64,000 nucleotides of DNA from Ch67 sp041395845 (GTDB lineage: Bacteria > Pseudomonadota > Gammaproteobacteria > Pseudomonadales > Ketobacteraceae), in NCBI GenBank assembly GCA_041395845.1, contig JAWKZS010000004.1, positions 62,001 to 126,000 on the forward strand. Direction: 5' to 3'. Positions 1 through 9,613 of this stretch are shown one piece after another. The position numbers and the translations under genes were made by a program. Position 1 is the stretch's first letter; each line of letters starts with the position of its first letter. Below the pieces are notes generated by a model. The model had not been told where the DNA came from. It saw nothing but the letters and a program-made list of their open reading frames with translations, and did not search any database.

Positions 1-1760
1 ACTGCCTGTTCATCGTCGGTACCAATCCTGTAGTGTCCAAGTGGACGTTTCTGCAGGTGGCGCACCCGGTCAAACGGCTGAAGCAGATTCGCCAGCGCGG
101 CGGCAGAATCATTGTGGTTGATCCCCGCTTCAATGAAACAGCGAAGGTTGCCGATCAGCACTGTTTTATTCAGCCCAATGCGGACGTGTTTTTCTTCCTG
201 TCGTTTCTGAACGAGATTTTTGCCCGTGATGCGATTGCCTGGGATCGCGTGCACGCGCACATGACGGGTATCGAGGATATTCGGGCGCTGGCGGAACACT
301 GGCCCGCAGAAAAATCCGCACCGCTGACCGATATTGCACCGGATCGGTTGCGCGAACTGGTGAGCGAGTATCTGAATGCCGATGGCGCTGCCATTGTGAC
401 AGGAACCGGTGTGGGGATGGGGCGCCACGGAACACTGGCGCACTGGCTGGCTGAGGTCATCAACGCGATCACCGGCAATCTGGATCGCAAAGGGGGAACG
501 CTGGTTGGCCGCGGCATTTTTGACTTCGCGGGCTTTGCCCAGAAAAACAAACTGTTCGATCGTCAGCGCCGGTCCCGCATCGGTGGTTTTCGTGAGTTGA
601 ATGGTGGCTTTCCCGGCGGGATACTCGCTGATGAAATTCTTACGCCCGGGCCGGATCAGATCAAGGCGCTGTTCGTGACCGGCGGCAATCCGCTGATGAC
701 CATGGCGAACAGCGAGCGGTTGCGTGAAGCGTTGCAGGAACTCGAGCTGCTGGTGGTGACGGATATCTATCTGAACGAAACGGCGAGCCTTGCCCATTAC
801 GTGTTGCCGGCAACGTCACCGCTGCAGCGACCGGACTTGCCGTTTATTTTCCCATTGTTCCTGGGCATGCAGTCCATCCCCTATCTGGCTGCGACGGACG
901 CAGTGGTTCCCCCCGACGGTGAGCAACGCGACGAAGCCAGCATCTACTTCGATCTGGCCGAAGCCAGTGGAATCCATCTGTTTAACGAGCGTGGCGTTCA
1001 GTTGCTGTTGAAGACCCTGCAGTTTGCCCATCGTGTTGTCCGTGCAGTCAAACGTGACAAGACACCGGCTGTGCCAGGATTACCGCAGCAGTGGTTGCTC
1101 GATCTGATCCTGCGACTGGCGAAGAAAGGCAGTTTCAGGCAGCTGGTGGCACAGCCCGACGGTGTTGCCGTTGCCGGTGCAAAAGCGGATGATTTTCTGG
1201 GGCAGCGGCCGCTGTTCCCCGATCGCAAGGTCCGCCTGGCGCCCGAGGATCTGATGAGTGCAGCACAGCGTCTGGATGCCATTTTCGAACAGGAACTCGA
1301 CCTGAAGCAGGGTGGCTATCTGCGCTTGGTGTCCAAACGAGTGCACAGCACCCACAATTCCTGGACGCAGAATATCGAGGAACTGACCCACGGCGAACAT
1401 GCCAGGACCAATTATCTTTATATACATCCGGATGATGCCTTGCGATTGAACGTGACGGATGGCGCGATCGTCGATGTGCAGTCGGAGACCGGTAAGGTGA
1501 GGCTTCCCGCGAAACTGACCGGGGACTTGAAACCCGGTACCGTCGCCATGCAACATGGCTGGGGACACCAGCATGCGCGCGGCTTGTCGGTGGCGCGAGC
1601 ACTCGGTGGTGTCAATGTGAATATCCTTGCCAGTGATGGTCCGGAAGCGCTTGAGGCAGTGTCTGGTATGGCGCATCTGACCGGCATTCCCGTAAACGTT
1701 GCGCCCGCCGTGGAACCGGTGGCAGTGGATAGCTGGTCGGGCGTCGCAGCGGTGTCGTAG
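1..1760 (+). CDS. Molybdopterin-dependent oxidoreductase, 5' truncated by the window edge
   Basis: The reading frame is open from the first bases of the window (codons from base 3 read CLFIVGTNPV before the first possible GTG at 33), so the N-terminus with any Fe-S ligands is missing. What remains (about 586 codons) is the catalytic subunit core of the DMSO reductase/formate dehydrogenase superfamily: a GTNP segment, a Rossmann-like GGRIIVVDPRFNETA stretch, a TGTGVGMGRHGT stretch, a GGNPL motif, and a C-terminal molybdopterin-dinucleotide-binding barrel (RTNYLYIHPDDALRLNV onward, roughly the last 130 residues). The family transfers electrons to or from small substrates using Mo/W-bis-MGD. The substrate cannot be decided because the diagnostic N-terminus is outside the window. 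A LysE exporter follows 60 bp downstream. Confidence 0.85.
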   Translation, partial: CLFIVGTNPVVSKWTFLQVAHPVKRLKQIRQRGGRIIVVDPRFNETAKVADQHCFIQPNADVFFFLSFLNEIFARDAIAWDRVHAHMTGIEDIRALAEHWPAEKSAPLTDIAPDRLRELVSEYLNADGAAIVTGTGVGMGRHGTLAHWLAEVINAITGNLDRKGGTLVGRGIFDFAGFAQKNKLFDRQRRSRIGGFRELNGGFPGGILADEILTPGPDQIKALFVTGGNPLMTMANSERLREALQELELLVVTDIYLNETASLAHYVLPATSPLQRPDLPFIFPLFLGMQSIPYLAATDAVVPPDGEQRDEASIYFDLAEASGIHLFNERGVQLLLKTLQFAHRVVRAVKRDKTPAVPGLPQQWLLDLILRLAKKGSFRQLVAQPDGVAVAGAKADDFLGQRPLFPDRKVRLAPEDLMSAAQRLDAIFEQELDLKQGGYLRLVSKRVHSTHNSWTQNIEELTHGEHARTNYLYIHPDDALRLNVTDGAIVDVQSETGKVRLPAKLTGDLKPGTVAMQHGWGHQHARGLSVARALGGVNVNILASDGPEALEAVSGMAHLTGIPVNVAPAVEPVAVDSWSGVAAVS

Positions 1761-1820
1761 TGACAGGGTGTCGACCATATCCGTCGGATGAGGAATCGGC
1801 TCCAGCAGAAGAGGAAAACC

Positions 1821-2444
1821 ATGACAGTGTATGAATTACTGAGTTTGGGTGCGGCCCTGGTGTTGCTCGCCGCGCTGCCGAGCAGTTCCGTGGCACTGGT
1901 GGTGACACGCGCCGCTACGCGCGGTGTATCCAACGGCGTCGCGGTTGGCATGGGGATTGTGCTGGGTGACCTGATATTTGTACTGCTGGCATTGCTGGGC
2001 CTGTCGGCAGCGGCCGAGGCGCTGGGTGGCTTTTTTGCGATTGTGAAAGTGGCCGGCGCAATCTGGTTGATTGGCTATGGCTGGACTCTGTTGCGCAAGC
2101 GCGATGCAGTGGCTTCGCCACCGCCAACGCTCAATGCCGGCAGTGGCTGGCTAACCAGCTTTATGGCAGGCTTTTTCCTGACGCTGGGTGACATCAAGGC
2201 CATCCTGTTCTATGCCAGTTTTTTTCCACTGTTTGTCGATCCGGCGTCGCTGACGGGCAGCGGAATTGCATTGGTGATGCTGCTGACATTCATCTGCGTC
2301 GGTGGCGTGAAAACGGTTTATGCGTTGCTGGCTGTACGCATCGCGAATACGTTTACCGGTCATTCCGTGCGGAACGGGGCGCGTACGCTGGCGGGTACGA
2401 TGATGATGAGCGCAGGTACCTGGCTGATCATCAAAAACACGTGA
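1821..2444 (+). CDS. LysE/RhtB-family amino-acid exporter
   Basis: A 207-aa integral inner-membrane protein of the LysE translocator family, which exports amino acids or related small molecules. Five to six hydrophobic segments span nearly the whole protein, and the N-terminal half has the family-typical pattern (PSSSVALVVTRA, then GVSNGVAVGMGIVLGD, then WLIGYG and a basic LLRKR loop). The chosen ATG at 1821 is preceded by a purine-rich AGAAGAGGA ribosome site; an in-frame ATG at 1788 would add 11 polar residues and is less likely. The substrate is not predictable. It sits just downstream of the molybdopterin enzyme on the same strand and is followed by a 12-bp perfect inverted repeat. Confidence 0.85.
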   Translation: MTVYELLSLGAALVLLAALPSSSVALVVTRAATRGVSNGVAVGMGIVLGDLIFVLLALLGLSAAAEALGGFFAIVKVAGAIWLIGYGWTLLRKRDAVASPPPTLNAGSGWLTSFMAGFFLTLGDIKAILFYASFFPLFVDPASLTGSGIALVMLLTFICVGGVKTVYALLAVRIANTFTGHSVRNGARTLAGTMMMSAGTWLIIKNT

Positions 2445-2453
2445 TGTGAATAG

Positions 2454-2488
2454 CTGCATGCATGGCCGACACCCGTCCATGCATGCAG
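2454..2488. terminator. Perfect 12-bp inverted repeat between convergent genes
   Basis: CTGCATGCATGG (2454-2465) and CCATGCATGCAG (2477-2488) form a perfect 12-bp stem with an 11-nt loop. It lies between the end of the LysE gene and the end of the convergent esterase-like gene, so a bidirectional transcription stop is the natural reading. There is no clear T-run on either side, so intrinsic termination is uncertain. Confidence 0.45.
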
Positions 2489-2501
2489 TGTTCAGCGGCG
2501 A

Positions 2502-3827
2502 TCAGTGCTGTTTGTTCATATCTTTGTTCTTGTGCGGATGGCTGTGCGTGTGTTTATCCCGATACAGCGGCTGCGCCAGGCGAATCTTGAGGAATTCAGT
2601 GTTGTCGGATGCCAGTTCGCGACCACCACCATAGGGGAAGTTATTGTCGTTGATCACCAGCAGGGTGCGCGCATCCAGAATCAGCACATCCTCGATGGTC
2701 ACGAACGGAAAGGTGAACGTGGTGTCGCCGTCCTGGTTAAGATCATGGGGATCCGCGATATTCATCAGATCCACCAGCTCGGTTTTGTTGACGGTACCAC
2801 CGTTGCCAACATGGCGGATGTCGGCAACAAAGATCTTTTTGAACGGTGTGCCGCTGGTGGCGGTGGCGCCATTGCGTTCAATCACCAGAAAGCGCTGGTC
2901 ATCGATGGCCGTCATGTCGCCAATGGCAGTGGCACCTTCTGCCAGCGGATAGTAGAACATTACACCTGTGTATTTTTCCTTTTTGATGTCGAACTCGTAG
3001 ATACGCAGGGTGCCGGCAGGATCACCGTTCACGGTTTTTTCCAGCAGCGGATAAAGCTTGTCGCCCTTTCGGTTGATGGCCATGCCTTCGAAGCCGCCCG
3101 ATCCACCCAGATTGGCAGTAGCAGTGCCGGCGACTACATCCTTGTGCTGCGGTGCGTATACGCCGGGCAACGGAATTTCGCTACGCAGCACAGTGCCGGA
3201 AGCGTCGGTCTTGATCAGGTACGGACCAAATTCATCACCGAACCACAGATTGCCTTTGTAGTCCTCGCGGAACGATTCGATATCAAAATCGGCGCCGGTC
3301 AGCAGACGGCCGAATTTGATCGCGGTATCCACCGGTGCGTTGGCTGCGTCATTGTAGTACCAGGTGTAATCCGCCTGAATGGGCACGGTAAGCTTGTGGT
3401 TGATGTCATTCAGGGTGATGCGCGAGGTTTCGGTCAGCCGGGCGAGCGCTGTGCCGCTGTTCAGGTTGGTGGCATTGATGGTGCCGCTGCCACCTTTTAC
3501 GGTTCTGAAATTCGGTTTCACGCTGTACACCCGCAGCAGGGTGTCGGCGGAATTGCCCTGGGCGCCAAAGCCGTTGTCGGTCATCACCCGGAAGCTGCCG
3601 TCAACGCCGTGCAGCACGGCCGAAAAACCTTGCACCGGTTGCAGGTCGGTATAGGGCGGCAGGTTGGTGCCGTAATTATTGGGCGAGGAAAACTGGCCCG
3701 AGGTGGGGCCATCGGCAAAGGTGTCGGCGGGCTGGATCGCCCAGCCGATCAACGTGTTTTGTCCAGCTGTGGCAGAACCTGCTGTCGCAAGCAAAGCGAG
3801 AAAAAGGGATTTTGAAACGTGCTTCAT
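2502..3827 (-). CDS. Secreted esterase-like protein of the phytase family
   Basis: A 441-aa protein starting MKHVSKSLFLALLATAGSATA, a Sec signal peptide with an AxA cleavage site. The mature part matches the esterase-like activity of phytase family (Pfam PF13449): a QGFSAVLHGVDGSFRVMTDNGFG stretch, WFGDEFGPYLI, GGSGGFEGMAINRKGDKLYPLLE, and a C-terminal FPFVTIEDVLILDARTLLVI stretch ending in NDNNFPYGGGR. The acidic residues in the DNGFG and DEFGP segments are typical. Members are periplasmic or extracellular beta-propeller-like proteins; a phosphoesterase role is plausible but unproven. The C-terminus is His/Lys rich (DKHTHSHPHKNKD), possibly metal binding. The ATG at 3827 is chosen because it begins the signal peptide and has a GGAG upstream. 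No PhoB box was seen upstream, unlike the operon at 6861-15182. Confidence 0.8.
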   Translation of the reverse strand: MKHVSKSLFLALLATAGSATAGQNTLIGWAIQPADTFADGPTSGQFSSPNNYGTNLPPYTDLQPVQGFSAVLHGVDGSFRVMTDNGFGAQGNSADTLLRVYSVKPNFRTVKGGSGTINATNLNSGTALARLTETSRITLNDINHKLTVPIQADYTWYYNDAANAPVDTAIKFGRLLTGADFDIESFREDYKGNLWFGDEFGPYLIKTDASGTVLRSEIPLPGVYAPQHKDVVAGTATANLGGSGGFEGMAINRKGDKLYPLLEKTVNGDPAGTLRIYEFDIKKEKYTGVMFYYPLAEGATAIGDMTAIDDQRFLVIERNGATATSGTPFKKIFVADIRHVGNGGTVNKTELVDLMNIADPHDLNQDGDTTFTFPFVTIEDVLILDARTLLVINDNNFPYGGGRELASDNTEFLKIRLAQPLYRDKHTHSHPHKNKDMNKQH

Positions 3828-3935
3828 GCTGGTCTCCAGACAAGAAAGATTACGCAGCGCGCTGTGGGGCAACGCTGCTTGAGTAAGCCATCTGAAAACT
3901 AGCGTTTCTGTATTGCAGTGATATGCAAAAAGGAT

Positions 3936-6779
3936 TTAGTTTTTGTTGCGTATGCGCCAGCGGCGTACCACTTTGAGTATTTCGCAGAACCACAGGGTGA
4001 TGCTGGCCATAACGACACAGAGCACCCAATGCTCCATACTCAGGTGAACGGTGCTGAATGCGGCGTTCATCAGCGGCATTTCCACCACTGCAATCTGCAG
4101 TGCTACTGCGATCACTACGGCCGCCCAAAGCCAGCGGTTGCTGAACAGATTGTTGAAAGCGCTGGCGGTTTCCGAGCGGGCGTTGAAGGCGTTGAACAGT
4201 TGGGAAAATACCAGCACGGTGAAGGCAGCTGTCCGTGCGGTGTCGATGTCGTGATGGCCTGGCAAAAGGCCGCCGGGCAGCAGCCAATCCATGGTCAACA
4301 GGGTTGTGAGTGACATGACCAGACCGACCTGCAAAACCGTTGACCACATTTGGCCATCGATGATGCGATCGTGCATCTTGCGTGGTGCACGCTGCATGAC
4401 ATCGTGGCTTTGGGTATCGATTCCCATCGCCAGTGCGGGTGCGGCATCGGTCATCAGGTTGATCCAGAGAATCTGGGTCGCCAGCAATGGCAGGATGACG
4501 GCGCCGTCCGGAGCAGTCAGCCCGATCAGGCTGGCGCCGATGATGGCGAGAAACACCGTCAGCACCTCGCCCATGTTGGATGACAGCAGATAGCGCAGGA
4601 ATTTCCGCATGTTGTCAAGAATTGCACGTCCCTCGCGCACCGCGGTCACGATGGTGGCGAAGTTGTCATCTGCAAGAATCATTTTCGCGGATTCCCTGGT
4701 GACCTCGGTGCCGTTGATGCCCATTGCGATGCCGATGTCCGCCGCCTTGAGTGCAGGAGCATCATTGACGCCATCACCGGTCATGGCGACGATCTGTCCG
4801 TCTGCCTGCAGGGCATCGACGATACGCAGTTTGTGCGCTGGCGCTACCCTGGCAAAGACGGATGTGTTGCGCACGGCGCCAGTCAATTGTGCATCATCCA
4901 TGGCGTCGAGCTCGGCACCAGTGATGGCAATGTCTCCGCTGCGGATGATGCCAAGGTCGGCAGCGATGCGGGCTGCTGTACGTGGATGATCGCCGGTAAT
5001 CATGATGACGCGGATGCCGGCACGATGTGCGGTGGCGATGGCCGTTGCCGCTTCTGCACGGGGTGGATCGATAATGCCGACGGTACCGACAAACACCAGA
5101 TGCTGTTCCAGCGCAGGACCGGTCATGATGTTTTCATCGGCTGTCAGCGTGCGATAGGCGACGGACAGGGTTCGCAGCGCTGCATCGGACAGGCCATCGA
5201 CGTCTGCGAGAATGGCTGCCCGTTTGTCGTCGTCGAGTGGAAGCGTTTCCATGCCAACGCGCAGGTGGCTGCACTGATTGAGCAGCACATCCGGAGCGCC
5301 TTTGGAAATCACTATACGCTGGTCGTTGTGCTCGTGATCCACGGCGATGACGGACATCATCTTGCGATCAGAGGTAAACGGAATTTCGGCAATGCGTTCA
5401 AAGCGGTGCTGGCGCCGCTCGTGAATGGCCAGCTTGCGTTCTGCCACCAGAAACGCCGCTTCGGTCGGGTCACCGTGTACGCACCATTGGCCGTCGTGAT
5501 CATGCGCCAGATTCGCATTGCCGGCGAGACTGCCACCGCTGAGCAGGACAATCAGCTCGTTGCGCAGTGGTCCATCCTGAAGCGGGCGGCCATCATGCTT
5601 GAACTCTCCCTCGGGGTTGTAACCCGTGCCACTGACAGTGACGCAGCCCGATGCAGTTGTGATGCGTTCGATGGTCATTTCGGAGCGTGTGAGTGTACCG
5701 GTCTTGTCCGAGCAGATGACGGTGGCAGAACCGAGGGTTTCCACCGATGAGAGTTTTCGGATGATGGCCTGGTGAACTGCCATGCGCTGTACGCCAACGG
5801 CGAGTACCAGCGAGAGAATCGCCGGCAGACCTTCAGGTACTGCAGCGACGGCCAGGGAAACACCCAGCAGCAGTACGTCGATGACATCAGTTGCCGTCTG
5901 GATGTCCGAAAGAAATAGCACGCTGATGACAACGACCACCGCTATGGTGATCACCGCCTGTCCGAGCATGCGGCCAATCTGGCGCACTTCTTTCTGCAGC
6001 GGTGTGGCTTCGTCCTGGGTGGTTTCGAGCAGGTGGGCAATTGAACCCATTTCCGTATTCATGCCGGTGGCGGTAACCACGGCAATGCCCGTTCCCTGTA
6101 CAACGGCGGTACCCTTGAACACCATGTTACGGCGTTCCGCCAGACTTACCGGTGTGTGCAGCGCTGTGGTGTCCTTGAGCACGGCTTCGCTTTCGCCGGT
6201 CAGTGAAGCTTCCTGTACTTTGAGTGCATTCGCCTGTAGCAGGCGTGCGTCCGCGCCGATGCTATCGCCCTCGGATAGCAGAAGAATATCGCCCCGCACC
6301 AGCGCTGAAGCCGGCACGCGCAGGGATGCACCGGCACGCAGGACGCTGCAGGTGGTTGTCGTCAGCCGTGCCAGTGCAGCTGCCGCCTGTTGTGAGCGAT
6401 TTTCCTGGGCGAATCCCAACACTGCATTGAGCAGTACGATGATCAGGATGACGAGTGCATCCACCGGCCAGCCGACAAAGGCTTCAAGCGCCCAGATCGA
6501 AAAGGTGACCAGCACGGCCACCAGTAGCAGATAAACCAGAGGGTCGCGAAACTGCGCCAGAAAACGTTGCCACGCCGGCGCTGGGGGATGAGAGACGAGT
6601 TCGTTGGGGCCATCCTGTCGCAGGCGGCATTCCGCTTCTTCTGCCGTCAATCCCTGGCGTGGATCGACGCCGAGCTGCATGGCAACCGCCGAACCGTCCA
6701 GTTGAGCAGGATCGCTCAAGGCGGCGGGCGCGGTTGTCTGCGCAGTGGCAAATACATGATCCAGATCGACGTGGCCCAT
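3936..6779 (-). CDS. Cation-transporting P-type ATPase, Ca2+ (type IIA) like
   Basis: A 947-aa inner-membrane P-type ATPase. Visible in order: N-terminal cation-ATPase domain (about residues 35-100), TGES actuator motif, transmembrane AAVPEGLPA, phosphorylation motif CSDKTGTLT, the TGDGVNDAP hinge, and a C-terminal membrane domain. Residues that bind Ca2+ in SERCA are kept: E in PEGLPA, N and E in SSNMGEV, and N, T and D in WINLMTDAAPA. This makes Ca2+ (or a similar divalent cation) export the best guess. GTG at 6794 is an alternative start, but ATG at 6779 has a GGGGGG ribosome site 6-11 nt upstream. It lies 81 bp downstream of phoX on the same strand and may be read through from that operon. 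Confidence 0.88.
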   Translation of the reverse strand: MGHVDLDHVFATAQTTAPAALSDPAQLDGSAVAMQLGVDPRQGLTAEEAECRLRQDGPNELVSHPPAPAWQRFLAQFRDPLVYLLLVAVLVTFSIWALEAFVGWPVDALVILIIVLLNAVLGFAQENRSQQAAAALARLTTTTCSVLRAGASLRVPASALVRGDILLLSEGDSIGADARLLQANALKVQEASLTGESEAVLKDTTALHTPVSLAERRNMVFKGTAVVQGTGIAVVTATGMNTEMGSIAHLLETTQDEATPLQKEVRQIGRMLGQAVITIAVVVVISVLFLSDIQTATDVIDVLLLGVSLAVAAVPEGLPAILSLVLAVGVQRMAVHQAIIRKLSSVETLGSATVICSDKTGTLTRSEMTIERITTASGCVTVSGTGYNPEGEFKHDGRPLQDGPLRNELIVLLSGGSLAGNANLAHDHDGQWCVHGDPTEAAFLVAERKLAIHERRQHRFERIAEIPFTSDRKMMSVIAVDHEHNDQRIVISKGAPDVLLNQCSHLRVGMETLPLDDDKRAAILADVDGLSDAALRTLSVAYRTLTADENIMTGPALEQHLVFVGTVGIIDPPRAEAATAIATAHRAGIRVIMITGDHPRTAARIAADLGIIRSGDIAITGAELDAMDDAQLTGAVRNTSVFARVAPAHKLRIVDALQADGQIVAMTGDGVNDAPALKAADIGIAMGINGTEVTRESAKMILADDNFATIVTAVREGRAILDNMRKFLRYLLSSNMGEVLTVFLAIIGASLIGLTAPDGAVILPLLATQILWINLMTDAAPALAMGIDTQSHDVMQRAPRKMHDRIIDGQMWSTVLQVGLVMSLTTLLTMDWLLPGGLLPGHHDIDTARTAAFTVLVFSQLFNAFNARSETASAFNNLFSNRWLWAAVVIAVALQIAVVEMPLMNAAFSTVHLSMEHWVLCVVMASITLWFCEILKVVRRWRIRNKN

Positions 6780-6860
6780 GACAGAACCCCCCACAACTGC
6801 AATGACAAACCGCTAGTGTGCGACACGTAGATTGCAATTGTTTGATGGCTCGCGGCTGGA

Positions 6861-8804
6861 TCAGCTTCCGATGATGCCGCCGTCTTCTTTGGTGATCAGT
6901 ACCGTGGTGGAGCGTGGCCGGGTTTTGCCGTCACTGGCCGGATAACTGATGCCCGGATGCTGGACGTTGATCCACAAGGCGCGGTGGTCGGGGGTGAAGG
7001 TGATGCCGGTAATTTCACATCCCCGCGGCCCTACCAGAAAACGTCGGACTTCACCGCTGGCGGGATCGGCGCACAGCAGCTGATTGCAACCCATATTGCG
7101 ATTCTGCGGCTCTTCGTCGTCATAGTCGGTTTCTATCCATAGCCGCCCTCTGGCATCAAACGCCAGGCCGTCCGGTGACGAGAAAATATCACCGTTAATC
7201 GTACCGGCAAGCGGGTTGGGCTGGTTTGTCGGACTTTCCCCCGCCAGTAGAAACAGGTTCCAGGTGAAGGTTGTTGCCGCAGGATCGGCGTCGTGTTCAT
7301 GCCAGCGCAGGATGTGGCCATGCAGATTGTTGGCGCGGGGGTTGGCAGCATCCACTGCCAGCTTGCTGCCGCGTTCATGGTTGTTGGTGCAGGAGACGTA
7401 GACCTCGCGGGTGCGCGGGTGTACCGCAACCCATTCCGGACGATCCATCGGCGTGGCACCGACATGATCTGCCGCCAGTCGGGTGTTGAGCAGCACGAAA
7501 GCCTGATCGGCAAAACCGTTTTCCGGGGTCAGACCATTCTGGCCGGCCTGCAATGCCAGCCATTGTCCGCTGCCATCGGCGTTGAAGCGGGCAACATACA
7601 GCGTGCCGTCATCCAGCAGATCGCGATGGGCGTGCGGTTGTGCAGCAGAGAAACGCTGGCGTGGTACAAACTTGTAGATGTATTCCCCGCGGGTATCATC
7701 GCCGGAATAAATGGCCATGCGTCCCTGTTCATCCATGGACACCACCGCGCACTCCCGGCAATAGCGACCCAGTGCGGTGCGTTTTACCGGCACTGAATCC
7801 GGATCAAACGGATCGATTTCCACCACCCAGCCGAACCGGTGGGGTTCGTTGACATGGGCGCCGTGTGGTTGATCGGCATCCGGCGTTGCATCGAAGCGCG
7901 GATCGACGGATTCCCAGCCGTAGTAGCGGCTGCTGTCACCGTTGCCGACGCCGTAGCGCCAGTGGGACGGGCGACGGGCATGATCGTCTTTGTCGCGATT
8001 GACGAAATAGTTGTGCCAGTTTTCTTCACAGGTCAGATAAGTGCCCCAGGGCGTGAAGCCCATCGAGCAGTTGTTCAGTGTACCGATCACTGCTGTTCCG
8101 CTTGGGTCACTGGCAGTCTGCATGAACGGATGACCGGCAAGCGGGCCGCTCAGCTGCATGGGTGTCAGTGCGCTGATGCGGCGATTGAAGCGGGAGTGGC
8201 CGACCCGTTGCCACTGGCCGCTGCTGTCCTGACGGATTTCGAGAATGCTGACACCGTGGGCGGCCTGTTCTTTGCGAACCTGTTCCAGTGGGCGTTTGCC
8301 GTCACGGGTGATCAAGCCATCGGTATGCAGGGTTGGATTGATGTATTCGTGATTGATCACCAGCAGGCCATGACGATTGGGATCATCCGCAAACGGAAAA
8401 TAATGCATGCCGTCATGATTGTCGCCGGCCTGTTGCAGTTGCGCCTGCCAGTCGTCGCTGGCGTCGGCCTGCCAGGGGGGTGCGTCTGGCAGCACCGGAT
8501 CACCCCAGCTGAAAAATGGCTGCGCGCGATAGCCGTCTGCCACGATCACACGGTCAAAGCGCGGATCGGTTTGTACCGGAACGGACGTGAATCCCAGCAG
8601 CGGTTTTCTGTCACCCGGCATTGATCCGCTACACGCGCTCAGGCTTCCTCCCAGCATACCAAGCAGGGTGCAACCGATGCCGCCCTTGAGCACGTGGCGG
8701 CGCGACAGTGCGAGTGTCAGCAGATCCGGTTGCGATGCCGGATTGATGATGGTGTCATCGCAGGCCTGCAGTTGCTGGTGAAAATCGTCGGCGTGAATCG
8801 ACAT
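6861..8804 (-). CDS. phoX: PhoX-family alkaline phosphatase, Tat-exported
   Basis: A 647-aa protein of the PhoX/DUF839 family: calcium- and iron-dependent periplasmic phosphatases that release phosphate from organic esters. A twin-arginine signal lies at about residues 33-60 (SRRHVLKGG, then a hydrophobic run ending LSACSGS). Family features: HYFPF, GLLVINHEYINP, FTPWGTYLTCEENWHNYF, CRECAVVSMDEQG, IYSGDDTRGEYIYKFV, and a C-terminal FSSPDGLAFDARGRLWIETD. The ATG at 8804 is 12 bp after the stop of tonB; longer forms would run into that gene. It is the last gene of the six-gene set starting with the receptor at 15182, so it is probably co-regulated by PhoB. The Cys after the Tat hydrophobic run could also make it a lipoprotein. 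Confidence 0.9.
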   Translation of the reverse strand: MSIHADDFHQQLQACDDTIINPASQPDLLTLALSRRHVLKGGIGCTLLGMLGGSLSACSGSMPGDRKPLLGFTSVPVQTDPRFDRVIVADGYRAQPFFSWGDPVLPDAPPWQADASDDWQAQLQQAGDNHDGMHYFPFADDPNRHGLLVINHEYINPTLHTDGLITRDGKRPLEQVRKEQAAHGVSILEIRQDSSGQWQRVGHSRFNRRISALTPMQLSGPLAGHPFMQTASDPSGTAVIGTLNNCSMGFTPWGTYLTCEENWHNYFVNRDKDDHARRPSHWRYGVGNGDSSRYYGWESVDPRFDATPDADQPHGAHVNEPHRFGWVVEIDPFDPDSVPVKRTALGRYCRECAVVSMDEQGRMAIYSGDDTRGEYIYKFVPRQRFSAAQPHAHRDLLDDGTLYVARFNADGSGQWLALQAGQNGLTPENGFADQAFVLLNTRLAADHVGATPMDRPEWVAVHPRTREVYVSCTNNHERGSKLAVDAANPRANNLHGHILRWHEHDADPAATTFTWNLFLLAGESPTNQPNPLAGTINGDIFSSPDGLAFDARGRLWIETDYDDEEPQNRNMGCNQLLCADPASGEVRRFLVGPRGCEITGITFTPDHRALWINVQHPGISYPASDGKTRPRSTTVLITKEDGGIIGS

Positions 8805-8815
8805 GTGCGCGGACC

Positions 8816-9610
8816 CTATGGTTGTGGTTCTATGCGGTAGTGAAACGTATTGCGTACTCCGGCGACCGCCTGCGGTTGGCCATCCACCAGGCGCGGCTGG
8901 TAGCGGAATTCCCGGGCGGCCTCCAGTGACGGCCGGATGAACAGAGGGTGGCATTCCCCGCTGACCTGGGGCGATTCCACTGTACCGCTGGCAGTAACAG
9001 TGTATTCCACTGTGCAGTCACCTTCGATACCGCGATCCAGCGCCCGGTCCGGATAGGCCGGTGTGGGTTTCTGCAGTGGCGCGTAGTCGCGGTTGTTGGC
9101 GGCATGGCGCTGCGCAGCGGCCTGTTCTGCTGCGGCACGTTCGGCGTCACGTCGTGCCAGTTCGGCCTGCTGTTCCTGTTGCTGGCGTTGCCTTTCCTGT
9201 TGCTCTCTTTCCTGGCGCGCTTTTTCTTCTCGCTGTGCTGCCTGCTGTTGCTGACGTCGTTGTGCTTCGGCCGCTGCACGTTGCTGTTCGCGCCGTTGCA
9301 ACGCGAGGTTGGCATCTTCAAGCGGTGGCGTTGCAGGATGTGTGTCGACCTGGGGCGGGGCAGCGGGAAGTGGCGCGGGTGGCGGAGGCGGGGCAGCCAG
9401 CATCACCAGCCGGGTGTGCAGAACCGGTGCGGTTGCCGGTGGCGGGGTGGCCTGCCAGCTGCCAATGAGCACCAGAAACAGCATCAGATGCAGACTCACC
9501 GAAACAGCAGCAGCGCCGAGGGTTGAAGGCCAGTCCTGCTTCACTGGCGCAATCTGCACAGTACTGTTTATTGCTGTGGTGCCGGGTAATGCCATTGCCA
9601 GGGTACTCAT
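8816..9610 (-). CDS. tonB: TonB energy transducer with TolA-like coiled-coil spacer
   Basis: A 264-aa inner-membrane-anchored periplasmic protein that passes proton-motive force to TonB-dependent receptors. A single transmembrane segment (about 30-52) is followed by a proline/alanine stretch, then an unusual Gln/Arg/Glu-rich helix of about 70 residues (roughly 105-170) resembling TolA rather than the Pro-Lys spacer of classic TonB. The C-terminal TonB domain is clear: PTPAYPDRALDRGIEGDC, VEYTV, then FIRPSLEAAREFRYQPR and GVRNTFHYRI. It lies 4 bp after exbD and 12 bp before phoX, so it is most likely dedicated to the phosphate-linked receptor of this operon. Confidence 0.9.
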   Translation of the reverse strand: MSTLAMALPGTTAINSTVQIAPVKQDWPSTLGAAAVSVSLHLMLFLVLIGSWQATPPPATAPVLHTRLVMLAAPPPPPAPLPAAPPQVDTHPATPPLEDANLALQRREQQRAAAEAQRRQQQQAAQREEKARQEREQQERQRQQQEQQAELARRDAERAAAEQAAAQRHAANNRDYAPLQKPTPAYPDRALDRGIEGDCTVEYTVTASGTVESPQVSGECHPLFIRPSLEAAREFRYQPRLVDGQPQAVAGVRNTFHYRIEPQP

Positions 9611-9613
9611 GAT